A stretch of DNA of 64,000 bases, from NCBI GenBank assembly GCA_963835735.1, contig CAWIGP010000003.1, positions 395,096 through 459,095 on the forward strand. Direction: 5' to 3'. Positions within the stretch are counted from its first letter, which is position 1. Each line of letters opens with the position of its first letter. Positions 44,287 through 52,891 of this stretch are shown here, in pieces. Source of the DNA: DASQMT01 sp963835735 (GTDB lineage: Bacteria; Actinomycetota; Thermoleophilia; Solirubrobacterales; Solirubrobacteraceae). The notes beneath the pieces are model-generated. The model was not told where the DNA came from. It saw only the letters and a list, made by a program, of their open reading frames with translations, and did no database searches. A program made the translations under genes and the position numbers.

Positions 44287-45018
44287 GTGAGCACTCCTGA
44301 GCCGCCTTCCGGCCCGCCCCCCGAAGAACCGCCGTCCGGAGGCCAAGAGCCCCCGGCTCCGATGCCCCCGCCTCCGCCGCAGGCGCCACCGTCGACCGGG
44401 CTCGAGGTGTCCGCGGCCGTCGCGGTGCCCGATCCGGCCGGCCCCCCGTCGCCCGACTACCCGGCCCGCCTGGAGATCAGCTATCCGTCGGAGCTCAACC
44501 GCTGGCTGCCGCTGGTCAAGTGGTTGCTGGCGATCCCGCACTACGTCGTCCTGTTCTTCCTGAGCATCGGCGCGTTCTTCGTGCTCGTCTTCGCGTTCTT
44601 CGCCGTGCTGTTCACCGCTCGCTTCCCGCGCGGCGCCTTCGACTACGTCGTCGGAACGGCGAGATGGGCCTATCGCGTCGCCGCCTACGTCCACCTGATG
44701 ACCGACGCCTACCCGCCGTTCTCGCTCGCCGACGATCCGAACTACCCGGCGCGGCTGGAGATCGTGTACCCGGAGCGCATCGCCCACTGGCGGCCGCTCG
44801 TGCAGTGGCTGCTGGCGATCCCGTACCTGATCATCGCCTCGGTGCTCTACTGGCTGACGGGCATCCTGACGATCGTCGCGTTCTTCACGGTCCTGTTCAC
44901 CAAGCGGATCCCGCGCGAGCTGTTCGAGCTCATGATGCCGGGCCTGCGCTGGAACCTGCGCGGCAACGCGTACACCTACTTCGCGACCGATCGCTACCCG
45001 CCGTTCGTCTGGGGGTAA
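44287..45018 (+). CDS. membrane protein with two DUF4389 domains
   Basis: Protein of 243 residues. A Pro-rich cytosolic N-terminus (1-50) is followed by two similar halves, each starting YPARLEI-Y and continuing through a helix pair: RWLPLVKWLLAIPHYVVLFF and HWRPLVQWLLAIPYLIIASV. Each half ends in a motif like DAYPPFSL or DRYPPFVW. Matches DUF4389 duplications common in actinobacteria. No known function. Confidence 0.86.
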   Translation: MSTPEPPSGPPPEEPPSGGQEPPAPMPPPPPQAPPSTGLEVSAAVAVPDPAGPPSPDYPARLEISYPSELNRWLPLVKWLLAIPHYVVLFFLSIGAFFVLVFAFFAVLFTARFPRGAFDYVVGTARWAYRVAAYVHLMTDAYPPFSLADDPNYPARLEIVYPERIAHWRPLVQWLLAIPYLIIASVLYWLTGILTIVAFFTVLFTKRIPRELFELMMPGLRWNLRGNAYTYFATDRYPPFVWG

Positions 45019-45055
45019 GCGGATGGCCGGGCGCCATCCTGGTGCGCGGTTCTAG

Positions 45056-45298
45056 TCAGCCCTCGTAGTTCTCGACCGTGCCCTCGTCGCGCAGCGACGC
45101 GTCGTCGGGGTCGTCGCCGAACTCCTCGCGCGCGCGGCGCTGGCGCAGCAGGTCCCAGTAGCGGTCGAGCTCGACGCGGACCTGGGCGAGCCGCTCGTGG
45201 TCGTCCGAACTCAGGCCCTCCGCGCTGCTGCGGCCGAGCAGCCGGTGCTCCTCGGCGACCAGCTGCTCGATGTGGTCCTGGACCTGCGAGTCGTCCAC
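45056..45298 (-). CDS. DUF2630 family protein
   Basis: Soluble, mostly helical protein of 80 residues. The start MDDSQVQDHIEQLVAEEHRL, the central RLAQVRVELDRYWDLLRQRR and the tail with DDASLRDEGTVENYEG are typical of DUF2630. Function unknown. It is convergent with DUF4389 and divergent from the alcohol dehydrogenase gene. Confidence 0.88.
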   Translation of the reverse strand: MDDSQVQDHIEQLVAEEHRLLGRSSAEGLSSDDHERLAQVRVELDRYWDLLRQRRAREEFGDDPDDASLRDEGTVENYEG

Positions 45299-45345
45299 GC
45301 GCGGGAGCGTATCGCTTCCCCTTTGGCGTAGCGTTCGCGCGACCG

Positions 45346-46311
45346 ATGCGTGCGATCGTGCTGGACGAGCCGCAGGGGTCGCTGCGGCTCACGGAGCGCC
45401 CGGCCCCCGAACCCGGCGAGGGCGAGGTCCTGATCCGTGTGCACGCGTGCGGCGTCTGCCGCACGGACCTGCACGTGCTCGACGGCGAGGTGCGCTGCGG
45501 CGGGTTCCCGGTCGTGCCCGGCCATCAGATCGTCGGCACCGTCGAGGGGACCGGCGAGCGGGTCGGCGTGCCATGGCTCGGCTGGACCTGCGGCGTGTGC
45601 CGCTACTGCGTCAGCGGGCGCGAGAACCTGTGCGACCGCGCGCAGTTCACCGGCTGCGATCGCGACGGCGGCTTCGCCGAGTACGCCGTCGCCGACCGCC
45701 GCTTCTGCTTCCGGCTCCCGGACGGCTATGACGACCTGCAGGCGGCGCCGCTGCTGTGCGCGGGGTTGATCGGCTACCGCGCGCTGCGGATGGCGGGCGA
45801 CCCGGGCCGCGTCGGCCTTTACGGCTTCGGCGCCGCCGCGCACATCGTCTGCCAGGTCGCCCGGCACGAGGGCCGGCGTGTGTTCGCGTTCACGCGCGAG
45901 GGCGACGAGGAGGGCAAGCGATTCGCGCTCAGTCTGGGCGCGGAGTGGGTCGGGGAGTCCGGCGAGCGGCCGCCCGAGGAGCTCGACGCCGCAATCGTGT
46001 TCGCGCCCGTCGGCCCGCTCGTGCCGCTGGCGCTGCGCGCGCTCGCCAAGGGCGGGACCGTCGTGTGCGCGGGGATCCACATGAGCGACATCCCGTCGTT
46101 CCCGTACGCGGACCTGTGGGGCGAGCGCGCGATCCGCTCGGTCGCCAACCTCACGCGCCGCGACGGCGAGGAGTTCCTGGCGCTCGCGCCCGAGGTGCCG
46201 GTGCGCACCACGATCACCACCTATCCGCTCGAGCATACGGCCACGGCGCTGGAGGATCTGCGCGCCGGGCGCTTCCGCGGCGCGGCGGTGGTCGAGGTCA
46301 CGCCGGGCTGA
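45346..46311 (+). CDS. zinc-dependent alcohol dehydrogenase
   Basis: Medium-chain dehydrogenase of 321 residues. Catalytic zinc ligands lie in ACGVCRTDLHVLDG and VPGHQIVGTV; the structural zinc has the full four-Cys motif CGVCRYCVSGRENLC. The NAD(P) loop is GLYGFGAAAH, a variant of GxGxxG. C-terminal substrate domain PYADLWGERAIRSVANLTRR. Oxidises or reduces an alcohol/aldehyde of unknown identity. Precedes the polyamine genes but has its own spacing of 48 bp. Confidence 0.9.
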   Translation: MRAIVLDEPQGSLRLTERPAPEPGEGEVLIRVHACGVCRTDLHVLDGEVRCGGFPVVPGHQIVGTVEGTGERVGVPWLGWTCGVCRYCVSGRENLCDRAQFTGCDRDGGFAEYAVADRRFCFRLPDGYDDLQAAPLLCAGLIGYRALRMAGDPGRVGLYGFGAAAHIVCQVARHEGRRVFAFTREGDEEGKRFALSLGAEWVGESGERPPEELDAAIVFAPVGPLVPLALRALAKGGTVVCAGIHMSDIPSFPYADLWGERAIRSVANLTRRDGEEFLALAPEVPVRTTITTYPLEHTATALEDLRAGRFRGAAVVEVTPG

Positions 46312-46358
46312 CACCGCCGCGCTGAGGTCGATCGGGTGCGGATAGGATCGCGCCCGCG

Positions 46359-47837
46359 ATGGAGGCGAGCGAGCAGCCCACGGCTCCGTACCTGGACGCG
46401 GTCGTGGCTTATGCGTTCCGGGGACCCGCGCGCTACCACGTGCCGGGCCACAAGGGCGGGCCCGGCGCCGATCCCGGCGTCCGCAAGGCGATCGGCATCG
46501 ACTGCCTGGCCGCCGACGTCCCGCAGGACATCCACGGGATCGACCTCGGGCCTGCGCCGACGCCGTACGTGCGCGCGGAGCAGCTCGCCGCCGACGCATA
46601 CGGCGCCGCGCGGACGTTCTTCCTCACGAACGGCGCGACGCAGGGCAACCACGCGCTCTGCCTCGCGCTCGCGCCGCTCGGCACACGGATCGTCGCGCAG
46701 CGCAACTCGCACTCCTCGATCGTCGACGGACTGGTGCTCAGCGGCGGCGTGCCCAGCTTCGTCGCGCCCGAGCACGACCAGGAGCTCGGGATCACGCACT
46801 GCGTCACCCCGGCGGCGCTCGAAGTCGCGTTGCGCGAGGCGCCCGACGCGCGCGCCGCGTTCCTCGTCTCGCCGACCTACTACGGCATGGCCGCCGACAT
46901 CGCGGCCTGCGCGGAGGTCGCGCACCGCGTGGGCGTGCCGCTCGTCGTCGACCAGGCCTGGGGCCCGCACTTCGGTTTCAACGAAGCGCTGCCGCCTACC
47001 GCGCTCTCGCAGGGCGCGGACGCGATGCTCACCAGCACGCACAAGATCGCGGGCTCGCTGACGCAGAGCGCGATGCTGCACATCGGGGAAGGTGGCCGCG
47101 TCGACGCCGCCGCGGTCGGGCGCGCGCTGCGGCTGCTGCGCTCGACCAGCCCGTCGTCGCTGCTGCTCGCCTCGCTCGACGGCGCGCGCCGGCAACTCGC
47201 GCTGCACGGCGAGCAGTTGCTGTTCGAGACGCTCGAGGCGATCGACGTGGCGCGTGCGAAGCTCGAGACGATCGACGGCATCGCGATGGTCGACGCGGAG
47301 CTCGTCGGCCGTATGGGCATCGCCGGCTACGACCCGCTGCGGATCGTGCTCGACGTGCGCGGCACCGGCCGCACCGGCTACGAGATCGCCGATGCGCTGC
47401 GCCGCTCCTATGACGTCCACGCCGAGCTGCCGATGCAGGCGACGGTCGTGTTCGTCGTCGGACTTGGCGAGTCGGCCGCTGCGCTGCGGCGCCTGGCGGG
47501 CGATGTCGAGGAGGTCGTAAAGCGGCTGCGCGAGCCCGGAGCGACGGCGGCGATCGTGCCGCCGATGGCGGCGCGCGCCGGCGATCAGGTGGTCGCGCCG
47601 CGCGACGCGTTCCTGGGGGCCGCCGAGCAGGTCGCGGTCGGCGAGGCGGCCGGGCGGATCTCGTGCGAGTCGATCGCGGCCTACCCGCCCGGCGTGCCCG
47701 CGCTGCTGCCGGGGGAGCGGATCACCGAGGATGTGGTCGAGTACCTGAGCAGGCTGGCCGCGAGCGGCGCGCGGCTACACGGCGCGTCCGATCCGGAGTT
47801 CCGGACGATCAACGTGCTGGCGGAGGGCTCCTCGTGA
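46359..47837 (+). CDS. speA: Orn/Lys/Arg decarboxylase, probable arginine decarboxylase
   Basis: PLP enzyme of 492 residues, fold type I. Substrate/cofactor motifs: YHVPGHKGGPGADP, FFLTNGATQGNHALCLAL, VVDQAWGPHFGF and the Schiff-base lysine in LTSTHKIAGSLTQ. The C-terminal domain ends RISCESIAAYPPGVPALLPG, typical of the family. The next gene is an agmatinase, so arginine to agmatine is the likely reaction. No wing domain is present, unlike the large enterobacterial forms. Confidence 0.9.
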   Translation: MEASEQPTAPYLDAVVAYAFRGPARYHVPGHKGGPGADPGVRKAIGIDCLAADVPQDIHGIDLGPAPTPYVRAEQLAADAYGAARTFFLTNGATQGNHALCLALAPLGTRIVAQRNSHSSIVDGLVLSGGVPSFVAPEHDQELGITHCVTPAALEVALREAPDARAAFLVSPTYYGMAADIAACAEVAHRVGVPLVVDQAWGPHFGFNEALPPTALSQGADAMLTSTHKIAGSLTQSAMLHIGEGGRVDAAAVGRALRLLRSTSPSSLLLASLDGARRQLALHGEQLLFETLEAIDVARAKLETIDGIAMVDAELVGRMGIAGYDPLRIVLDVRGTGRTGYEIADALRRSYDVHAELPMQATVVFVVGLGESAAALRRLAGDVEEVVKRLREPGATAAIVPPMAARAGDQVVAPRDAFLGAAEQVAVGEAAGRISCESIAAYPPGVPALLPGERITEDVVEYLSRLAASGARLHGASDPEFRTINVLAEGSS

Positions 47838-48793
47838 TCGACCCGCTCGAGCGCTGGGCGCAGTACGGCGAGAAGCCCGACTACGCGGGGCTGCTCACGT
47901 TCGGCGGCGTGCCGTACACCCAGGATCCCGCGGAGCTCGACGGCTTCGACGTCGCGATCGTCGGCGCGCCGATGGACGACCTCGTCTCGGACCGTCCCGG
48001 CGCGCGCCTCGCGCCGCGCGCGATCCGCTCGGCGAGCTGCCCGCCCGGGCCGCATCTCGAGGTGAAGATCGACGCGTTCGCCGCGCTGCGCGTCGTCGAC
48101 TTCGGCGACGCGCCGGTGATCCCGGCCGACGCGGTCGTGTCGCATGACGCGATCGAGGGGACCGTCGCGCAGGTGCTCGCAGCCGGAGTGCTGCCGGCGG
48201 TCCTCGGCGGCGACCACTCGATCACCGAGCCGGCGATCCGCGCCTGCGCGGCCGTCCACGGCCCCGTCGGCGTCGTGCACTTCGACACCCACACGGACAC
48301 GGGCGCTGAGGTGTTCGGCGTCGAGCGCTCCCACGGCACGTTCATGCGCCGGCTCATCGACGGCGGACACGTCGACGGGCGCCGCTACGCGCAGATCGGG
48401 CTACGCGGCTACTGGCCGGGCGAAGCGGAGTTCGCCTGGCAGGCCGAGCGCGGCATCACGAGCCTGTTCGCGCACGACGTGCGCGACCTCGGAATCCGCG
48501 AGGTCGTGGCGCGCGCGATCGCCGCCGTCGGACCCGGCCCTGCCTATCTGACCGTCGACGTCGACGTGCTCGATCCGGCGTTCGTCCCCGGCACCGGGAC
48601 GCCCGAGCCCGGCGGCCTGACCACGAGCGAGCTCCTGCTCGGCGTCCGCACCGTCGCGGCCGAGCTCGAGCTCGTCGGCACCGACGTCGTCGAGGTCATC
48701 CCCTCGCGGGTCGGCAGCGACGACTACGCGGCGCTCGTCGCCGACCGGATCGTGCGCGAGGCGCTGACCGGCATCGCACTGCGCCGCGCCTAG
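47834..48793 (+). CDS. speB: agmatinase / ureohydrolase
   Basis: Mn-dependent ureohydrolase of 319 residues. Metal ligands: VLGGDHSIT, the FDTHTDT motif (normally DAHxD), and DVDVLDPAFVPGTG. It should split agmatine to putrescine and urea after the coupled arginine decarboxylase. GTG 47834 overlaps the decarboxylase stop (GTGA). An Ala-to-Thr change in the second metal motif is within what I expect of agmatinase-like members. Confidence 0.9.
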   Translation: MIDPLERWAQYGEKPDYAGLLTFGGVPYTQDPAELDGFDVAIVGAPMDDLVSDRPGARLAPRAIRSASCPPGPHLEVKIDAFAALRVVDFGDAPVIPADAVVSHDAIEGTVAQVLAAGVLPAVLGGDHSITEPAIRACAAVHGPVGVVHFDTHTDTGAEVFGVERSHGTFMRRLIDGGHVDGRRYAQIGLRGYWPGEAEFAWQAERGITSLFAHDVRDLGIREVVARAIAAVGPGPAYLTVDVDVLDPAFVPGTGTPEPGGLTTSELLLGVRTVAAELELVGTDVVEVIPSRVGSDDYAALVADRIVREALTGIALRRA

Positions 48794-48831
48794 GAGGCCA
48801 CGTCAACCGGCGGGGCCCGCGTTCGGGATCG

Positions 48832-49173
48832 TCACGAGTCCTCGCCGCGGGCGAGACGCTCCAGGGCTGCGCGCCGCTCGGGGTCGAGGCCGGCGACGCG
48901 GCGGGCGAACTCGCTGAGCGCGAGGTCGCCGTGCTGCTCGACCAGGGCCCGGACGTCGGCCGCCACGCGCGCCGCGGCAAGGTTGTCGCGCGAGAGCGCC
49001 GCGGAGTAATGGTCGACCTTCGCCTCGCGCTGCCGCTCGAGCAGCCCCTTGCGGTGCAGGCGGACCAGCACGGTCATGTACGTCGTGTACGCGCGGTCGC
49101 GCGCCGCGCGCTCGTTGATCGCCGTCATGACCTCGCGCACCGTGACCGAGCCACGGCTCCACACCTCCTCCAT
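48832..49173 (-). CDS. BlaI/MecI-type repressor, N-terminus incomplete
   Basis: Winged-helix repressor of 113 residues as read. MEEVWSRGSVTVREVMTAIN and YTTYMTVLVRLHRKGLLERQ are the BlaI DNA-binding helices. The family normally has a few residues earlier (here PLVGLEAEV in frame) and no in-frame start is found for them. An indel near 49200 or an unusual start is likely. The C-terminal dimer region follows. It lies downstream of the M56 peptidase gene on the same strand, the reverse of the usual blaI-blaR order. Confidence 0.8.
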   Translation of the reverse strand: MEEVWSRGSVTVREVMTAINERAARDRAYTTYMTVLVRLHRKGLLERQREAKVDHYSAALSRDNLAAARVAADVRALVEQHGDLALSEFARRVAGLDPERRAALERLARGEDS

Positions 49174-50040
49174 GACCTCGGCCTCGAGCCCGACGAGGGG
49201 CCGGAGCGATGTCGGCGGGCGGCGGCAAGCACGCCGAGCGTGCCGGGCACGAGCGCCAGGGCGACGACGCAGGGCTGGCGCGAGAGGCCCGGCAGCGCCA
49301 GCGTGGCGTACCCCGTGGCGGTGCGGCCGGCGAGCATGACGACCAGCAGGGCGAGCGCCAGGCCGGCGATCACCGCGACGCCGAACAGCAGCGGCAACAG
49401 CCGGCGGGGCGGGCCGCCGAGCAGCGAGTCGACGCGTGCGGCCTCGATGCCGACCGCGCCGTCCGGGTGCTCGGCCCGGGCGAGCTGGAGCATCGCGCGC
49501 GCCAGCCCGTGCCCGTCACCGCGCGCCGCGACCGCCGCGGCGTCGGCGTCGATCTCGGTCAGCAGCGCGTGGTGGCGGGCGAGCCGCCGCACCGCGGGAA
49601 GGAAGAACAGCGCGTCGCTGAAGATCTGCGCCACGGCCAGGCGCAGCGGGTCGCGCCGGCGGCGGTGGTGCGCCTCGTGGGCGAGCACCGCCTGGAGCTC
49701 CTGCGGGCCGAGTAGCTCCAGCGCCGCGGTCGACACGTAGATCCGCGGACGCAGGAGACCGGCGCACATGGCACTCGGACGCGCATCCTCGATCACGCGG
49801 AACGTGCCGGCGCGGCGCACGCAGCGGCCGGCAAGCTCGCGCGTCAGGCGGCGCTGGTCGAGCAGCTCGCGGCCGACGCTGCGCAGCGCACGGGCGAGCG
49901 CCAGCAGGCCGACGGCCGCCATGCCGAGCACGATGATGGCCGCGACGTTCGCCGCCGGGTAGACGATCGTGTTCCCGAACGCCTCGACCCGGTGCACCGG
50001 GGGCGTCGGCGCCGATCGTGACCGCGCGGGCGGCGAGCAC
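49125..50040 (-). CDS. M56-family membrane metallopeptidase, frameshifted
   Basis: BlaR1-like zinc peptidase. Zinc motif VLAHEAHHRRRRDPL (HExxH) with the later EIDADAAAVA segment; helices at the N-terminus (YPAANVAAIIVLGMAAVGLL) and C-terminal side (LLFGVAVIAGLALALLVVML). A missing C in a C5 run near 50000 separates LVLAARAVTIGADAP from PVHRVEAFGNT. The C-terminal end runs into the BlaI region and may be shortened by an indel. It probably acts on the adjacent BlaI repressor; the stimulus is unknown. Confidence 0.74.
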
Positions 50041-50187
50041 GAGCGCGACGGTCGCGACGGCGAGCGGCGGCGCCGACCGCCAGCCGCGTGCCAGCGGTGC
50101 GGTCTACTCCGCGCGGCGTACTTCTGATAGTCGACCTACGGGCGACGACAAGCGTCCGCATCTCCGCGACGCTGCCCGAGGAGTTCC

Positions 50188-50691
50188 ATGACAAGCACCC
50201 GCGTCCGCGACCATGCGGTGCCGCTGCCCGTCGGTACCAAAGCGCCAGACTTCGCGCTTCCGTGCACGCCTGACCAGGCCGTGGCGCTGTCCGAGCTGCG
50301 GGGTCAACCGGTGATCCTCGCCTTCTATCCGGGGGACTGGAGCCCGGTCTGCTCCGATCAGCTCGCGCTCTACCAGGAGCTGCTCGCCGAGTTCCGGCGG
50401 TTCGACGCTGCGCTGCTCGGCATATCGGTCGACGGCATATGGAGCCACCTGGCCTTCGCCCGCGATCGCAACCTGCACTTCCCCCTGCTCTCCGACTTCG
50501 AGCCCAAGGGCGAGGTGTCCCGCGCCTACCAGGTCTACCGGGCGCAGGACGGCACGAGCGAGCGGGCGCTGTTCGTCATCGATCCGGATGGGATCGTGCG
50601 CTGGAGCTACGTCTCCCCGGTCGGCGTGAACCCCGGCGCCGACGGGATCCTGCGCGCGCTCGAGAGCCTGGGGACGGAGGGCGCTACATGA
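50188..50691 (+). CDS. peroxiredoxin, AhpE/Bcp-type
   Basis: Thiol peroxidase of 167 residues. The peroxidatic Cys is in FYPGDWSPVCSDQL. PDFALPCTPDQAVAL (with a Cys that could be resolving) and LLGISVDGIWSHLAFARDRN are conserved. The Ser in SPVC replaces the usual Thr. Detoxifies hydroperoxides. Coupled by overlap to a DsbA-like gene and near a MerR regulator, a small redox unit. Confidence 0.9.
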   Translation: MTSTRVRDHAVPLPVGTKAPDFALPCTPDQAVALSELRGQPVILAFYPGDWSPVCSDQLALYQELLAEFRRFDAALLGISVDGIWSHLAFARDRNLHFPLLSDFEPKGEVSRAYQVYRAQDGTSERALFVIDPDGIVRWSYVSPVGVNPGADGILRALESLGTEGAT

Positions 50692-51236
50692 GCGCGATCG
50701 GGTCGGCCGCCCGTCTGACCAAGCCCGTCGACGAGCAGCGCGACCACGTCCGGGGGTCGGCGGACGCGCCGGTGACACTCGTCGAGTACGGCGACTACCA
50801 GTGTCCTTACTGCGGCGCCGCGCATCCGATCGTCCAGGAGGTGCTGGCCCGGATGCGCGGCAGGCTCCGGTTCGTGTTCCGCAACTTCCCGATCACGACG
50901 TCGCACCCGCGCGCCCAGCAGGCCGCGGAGGCGGCCGAGGCAGCGGCGTCTCAGGGCAGCTTCTGGCCGATGCACGATCTGATCTTCGGGGACCAGGCGC
51001 GCCTGGGGGACAAGGACCTACGCGCGCGCGCCGGACGGCTTGGGCTCGACCTAGAGCGGTTTGACGACGAGCTGGCCAAGCACGTCCACGAGCAGCGCGT
51101 GCGCGAGGACTTCATGAGCGGCGTCCGCAGCGGCGTGAACGGCACGCCGACCTTCTTCATCAACGGCGTGCGGCACGAAGGCAGCTACGACGTAGAGACT
51201 TTGGTCGCCGCGCTGGAGCGAGCGGCTGCGCCGTAG
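50688..51236 (+). CDS. DsbA-family thiol oxidoreductase
   Basis: Thioredoxin-fold protein of 182 residues. Active site YGDYQCPYCGAAHP (CPYC) and cis-Pro loop GVNGTPTFFING, with an inserted helical domain. No signal peptide is seen, so it should act in the cytosol, unlike classic DsbA. ATG overlaps the peroxiredoxin stop. Probable electron partner of that peroxiredoxin. Confidence 0.9.
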   Translation: MSAIGSAARLTKPVDEQRDHVRGSADAPVTLVEYGDYQCPYCGAAHPIVQEVLARMRGRLRFVFRNFPITTSHPRAQQAAEAAEAAASQGSFWPMHDLIFGDQARLGDKDLRARAGRLGLDLERFDDELAKHVHEQRVREDFMSGVRSGVNGTPTFFINGVRHEGSYDVETLVAALERAAAP

Positions 51237-51245
51237 TGCATCGAA

Positions 51246-51273
51246 GTCAAGCGCCGCGGTTAGGCGCCTTGAC
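51246..51273. terminator. hairpin at convergent gene ends
   Basis: GTCAAGCGCC (51246-51255) pairs with GGCGCCTTGAC (51263-51273) with one bulged base. It sits between the DsbA-like stop and the merR stop and overlaps the 3' end of merR. The arm GGCGCCTTGAC is identical to part of the 26.7-kb hairpin. A bidirectional terminator is the simplest reading. Confidence 0.66.
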
Positions 51274-51723
51274 CTGGCGAACGTCGAGGTCGATGTCGCC
51301 GGCGGGCGGAATCAGCGTGGGATCGACGAACAGGGCGCAGACGTCGACGCTCGCGCAGTCGCAGGATTGCGCGACCTGAAGCCAGTGCTTGACCGCCTGC
51401 GCGCGGGCGATCAGGGCGTCGATGTGCGGGAGCTTGTCCTGAGCGAGTTCGCGGATGTGGCGGCCGGCGTCGGCGCTGCGGTTGCCCGGACCGGTGAGCG
51501 GCGCGATCTCCTCCAGCGTGAGACCGGCGCGCTGGGCGACATCGATGATCGACAGCCGGTGCAGCACGTCGTCGCGGTAGCGGCGCTGCCCCGCGACACG
51601 GTCGGGCTCGGGCAGCACGCCGACCCGTTCGTAAAAGCGGATGTGCGAGGTGTTCAGCCCGGCGCGCTCGGCGACCTGGCCGATCGTCAGCAGCGGCTCG
51701 TCGGTGGTGGTCGGTGATGCCAT
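51247..51723 (-). CDS. MerR-family regulator with Cys cluster
   Basis: Transcription factor of 158 residues. N-terminal MerR HTH: TIGQVAERAGLNTSHIRFYE and GQRRYRDDVLHRL. Coiled dimer helix, then SCDCASVDVC near residues 125-135. The spacing C-x-C-x5-C matches the last three of the four SoxR iron-sulfur ligands; the first is Ala. It may bind a metal or a modified cluster. It faces away from the NAD kinase gene across a dyad operator and could control the redox pair as well. Confidence 0.84.
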   Translation of the reverse strand: MASPTTTDEPLLTIGQVAERAGLNTSHIRFYERVGVLPEPDRVAGQRRYRDDVLHRLSIIDVAQRAGLTLEEIAPLTGPGNRSADAGRHIRELAQDKLPHIDALIARAQAVKHWLQVAQSCDCASVDVCALFVDPTLIPPAGDIDLDVRQVKAPNRGA

Positions 51724-51734
51724 CGGCGCGAAGT

Positions 51735-51759
51735 CCTTGACTTGAAGTCGTGTTCAAGG
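51735..51759. promoter_or_regulatory. dyad operator of the MerR-family protein
   Basis: CTTGAA (51741-51746) and TTCAAG (51753-51758) form a perfect dyad with a 6-bp spacer, nested in CCTTGA (51735-51740) and TCAAGG (51754-51759). The position, just upstream of merR, and the SoxR-box-like CTTGAA arms fit a MerR-family site. -35/-10 boxes are not clear in either direction. Confidence 0.65.
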
Positions 51760-51856
51760 TGCACGGTAGCCGACCTGCTCGGTGCAGCGATGTGCGTGAC
51801 CGGCGTGGCCGTGATCATGTACGCACGCTGAACAGGTGCGTGGGACGATTGCAGTC

Positions 51857-52783
51857 ATGCCGACGCTCAAGCCGATTGGTCGACTCGGGCTCGTCCTGCA
51901 TCCTCGCAACGACCCGACGCCGGCCGTGGAGAAGCTCACCAACTGGGCGCGATCGCACGGGAAGCAGGTGATCGTCGACGCCCGGGACGCTGCGCGCGTA
52001 CCCGCCGAGGTGGAGCCGGTGACCGAGGCTCAGCTCGTCGATGAGGTCGATGCACTGGTCAGTCTCGGAGGAGACGGCACGATGCTCGGCGCGCTGCGAC
52101 TCGTCGCGCAACGGCCCGTCCCCGTCCTCGGCGTGAACTTCGGGAACCTCGGCTTCCTCGTCGAGGTCCAGCCGCACGAGCTCGACGCCGCGCTCGACCG
52201 GCTCGAGACGGGGGACTACACGATCGAGGAACACTGCGCGGCGGTGCTGGCGGATGGATGCGAAGAATCGATCGCGTTCAACGACATCGCCCTTGCCAGC
52301 GTGCCCGGCGAGGGAGCGGTACAGGCGTTGCTGGCGGTGGGCGGGCGCGCGAGTGGGCGATACCGCTGTGACGCTCTTGTCGTCGCCACGCCGATCGGCT
52401 CCACGGCCTATTCGTACGCGGCGGGAGGGCCGCTTGTCTCGCCGATGCTCGACGCCATGGTCATCAGCCCGGTAGCGCCGATATCCGGCATCTCGCGACC
52501 GGTCGTGATCGCGGCCGCCGAGCCGATCGCGTTGTCGCTGCTGGAAGGCAGCGGCCAACCGGTACTCCAGGTCGACGGCACGATCGTGCGACGGATACGG
52601 CACGGCGAGGCGCTCGAAGTTCGCCTGCGACCCCGGGCGGGCCTCGTGGTGCGACTGGACCCCGAGCGCCACCTGCGCCGCAGCGTGGTCAAGCTCAGCC
52701 TGCTCGACCTGCCCTTCCTACCTGAGGAGATGCGCGATCTGCTCCCCGGCGGCGATCCTGTTGCGCTGACCCTTGATACCTAG
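51857..52783 (+). CDS. nadK: NAD kinase
   Basis: Makes NADP from NAD and ATP; 308 residues. Family motifs: SLGGDGTMLGALRLV, VNFGNLGFLVEVQ, EESIAFNDIALA and VVATPIGSTAYSYAAGGPLV. Start ATG 51857 places the conserved core at normal distance; an upstream in-frame ATG at 51836 exists but adds seven residues only. It is not clearly in an operon. Shares an upstream region with the MerR gene. Confidence 0.92.
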   Translation: MPTLKPIGRLGLVLHPRNDPTPAVEKLTNWARSHGKQVIVDARDAARVPAEVEPVTEAQLVDEVDALVSLGGDGTMLGALRLVAQRPVPVLGVNFGNLGFLVEVQPHELDAALDRLETGDYTIEEHCAAVLADGCEESIAFNDIALASVPGEGAVQALLAVGGRASGRYRCDALVVATPIGSTAYSYAAGGPLVSPMLDAMVISPVAPISGISRPVVIAAAEPIALSLLEGSGQPVLQVDGTIVRRIRHGEALEVRLRPRAGLVVRLDPERHLRRSVVKLSLLDLPFLPEEMRDLLPGGDPVALTLDT

Positions 52784-52891
52784 CCACGTCTCGGCGCCGC
52801 CGCGGCCGGCCCAGACACGGACGCGGTACGTAAGCCGGTCGAGCGCACGGGGAGCAGTAAGTGTGCCCGCCGCGGGCGAGCCGGGCCGTGC

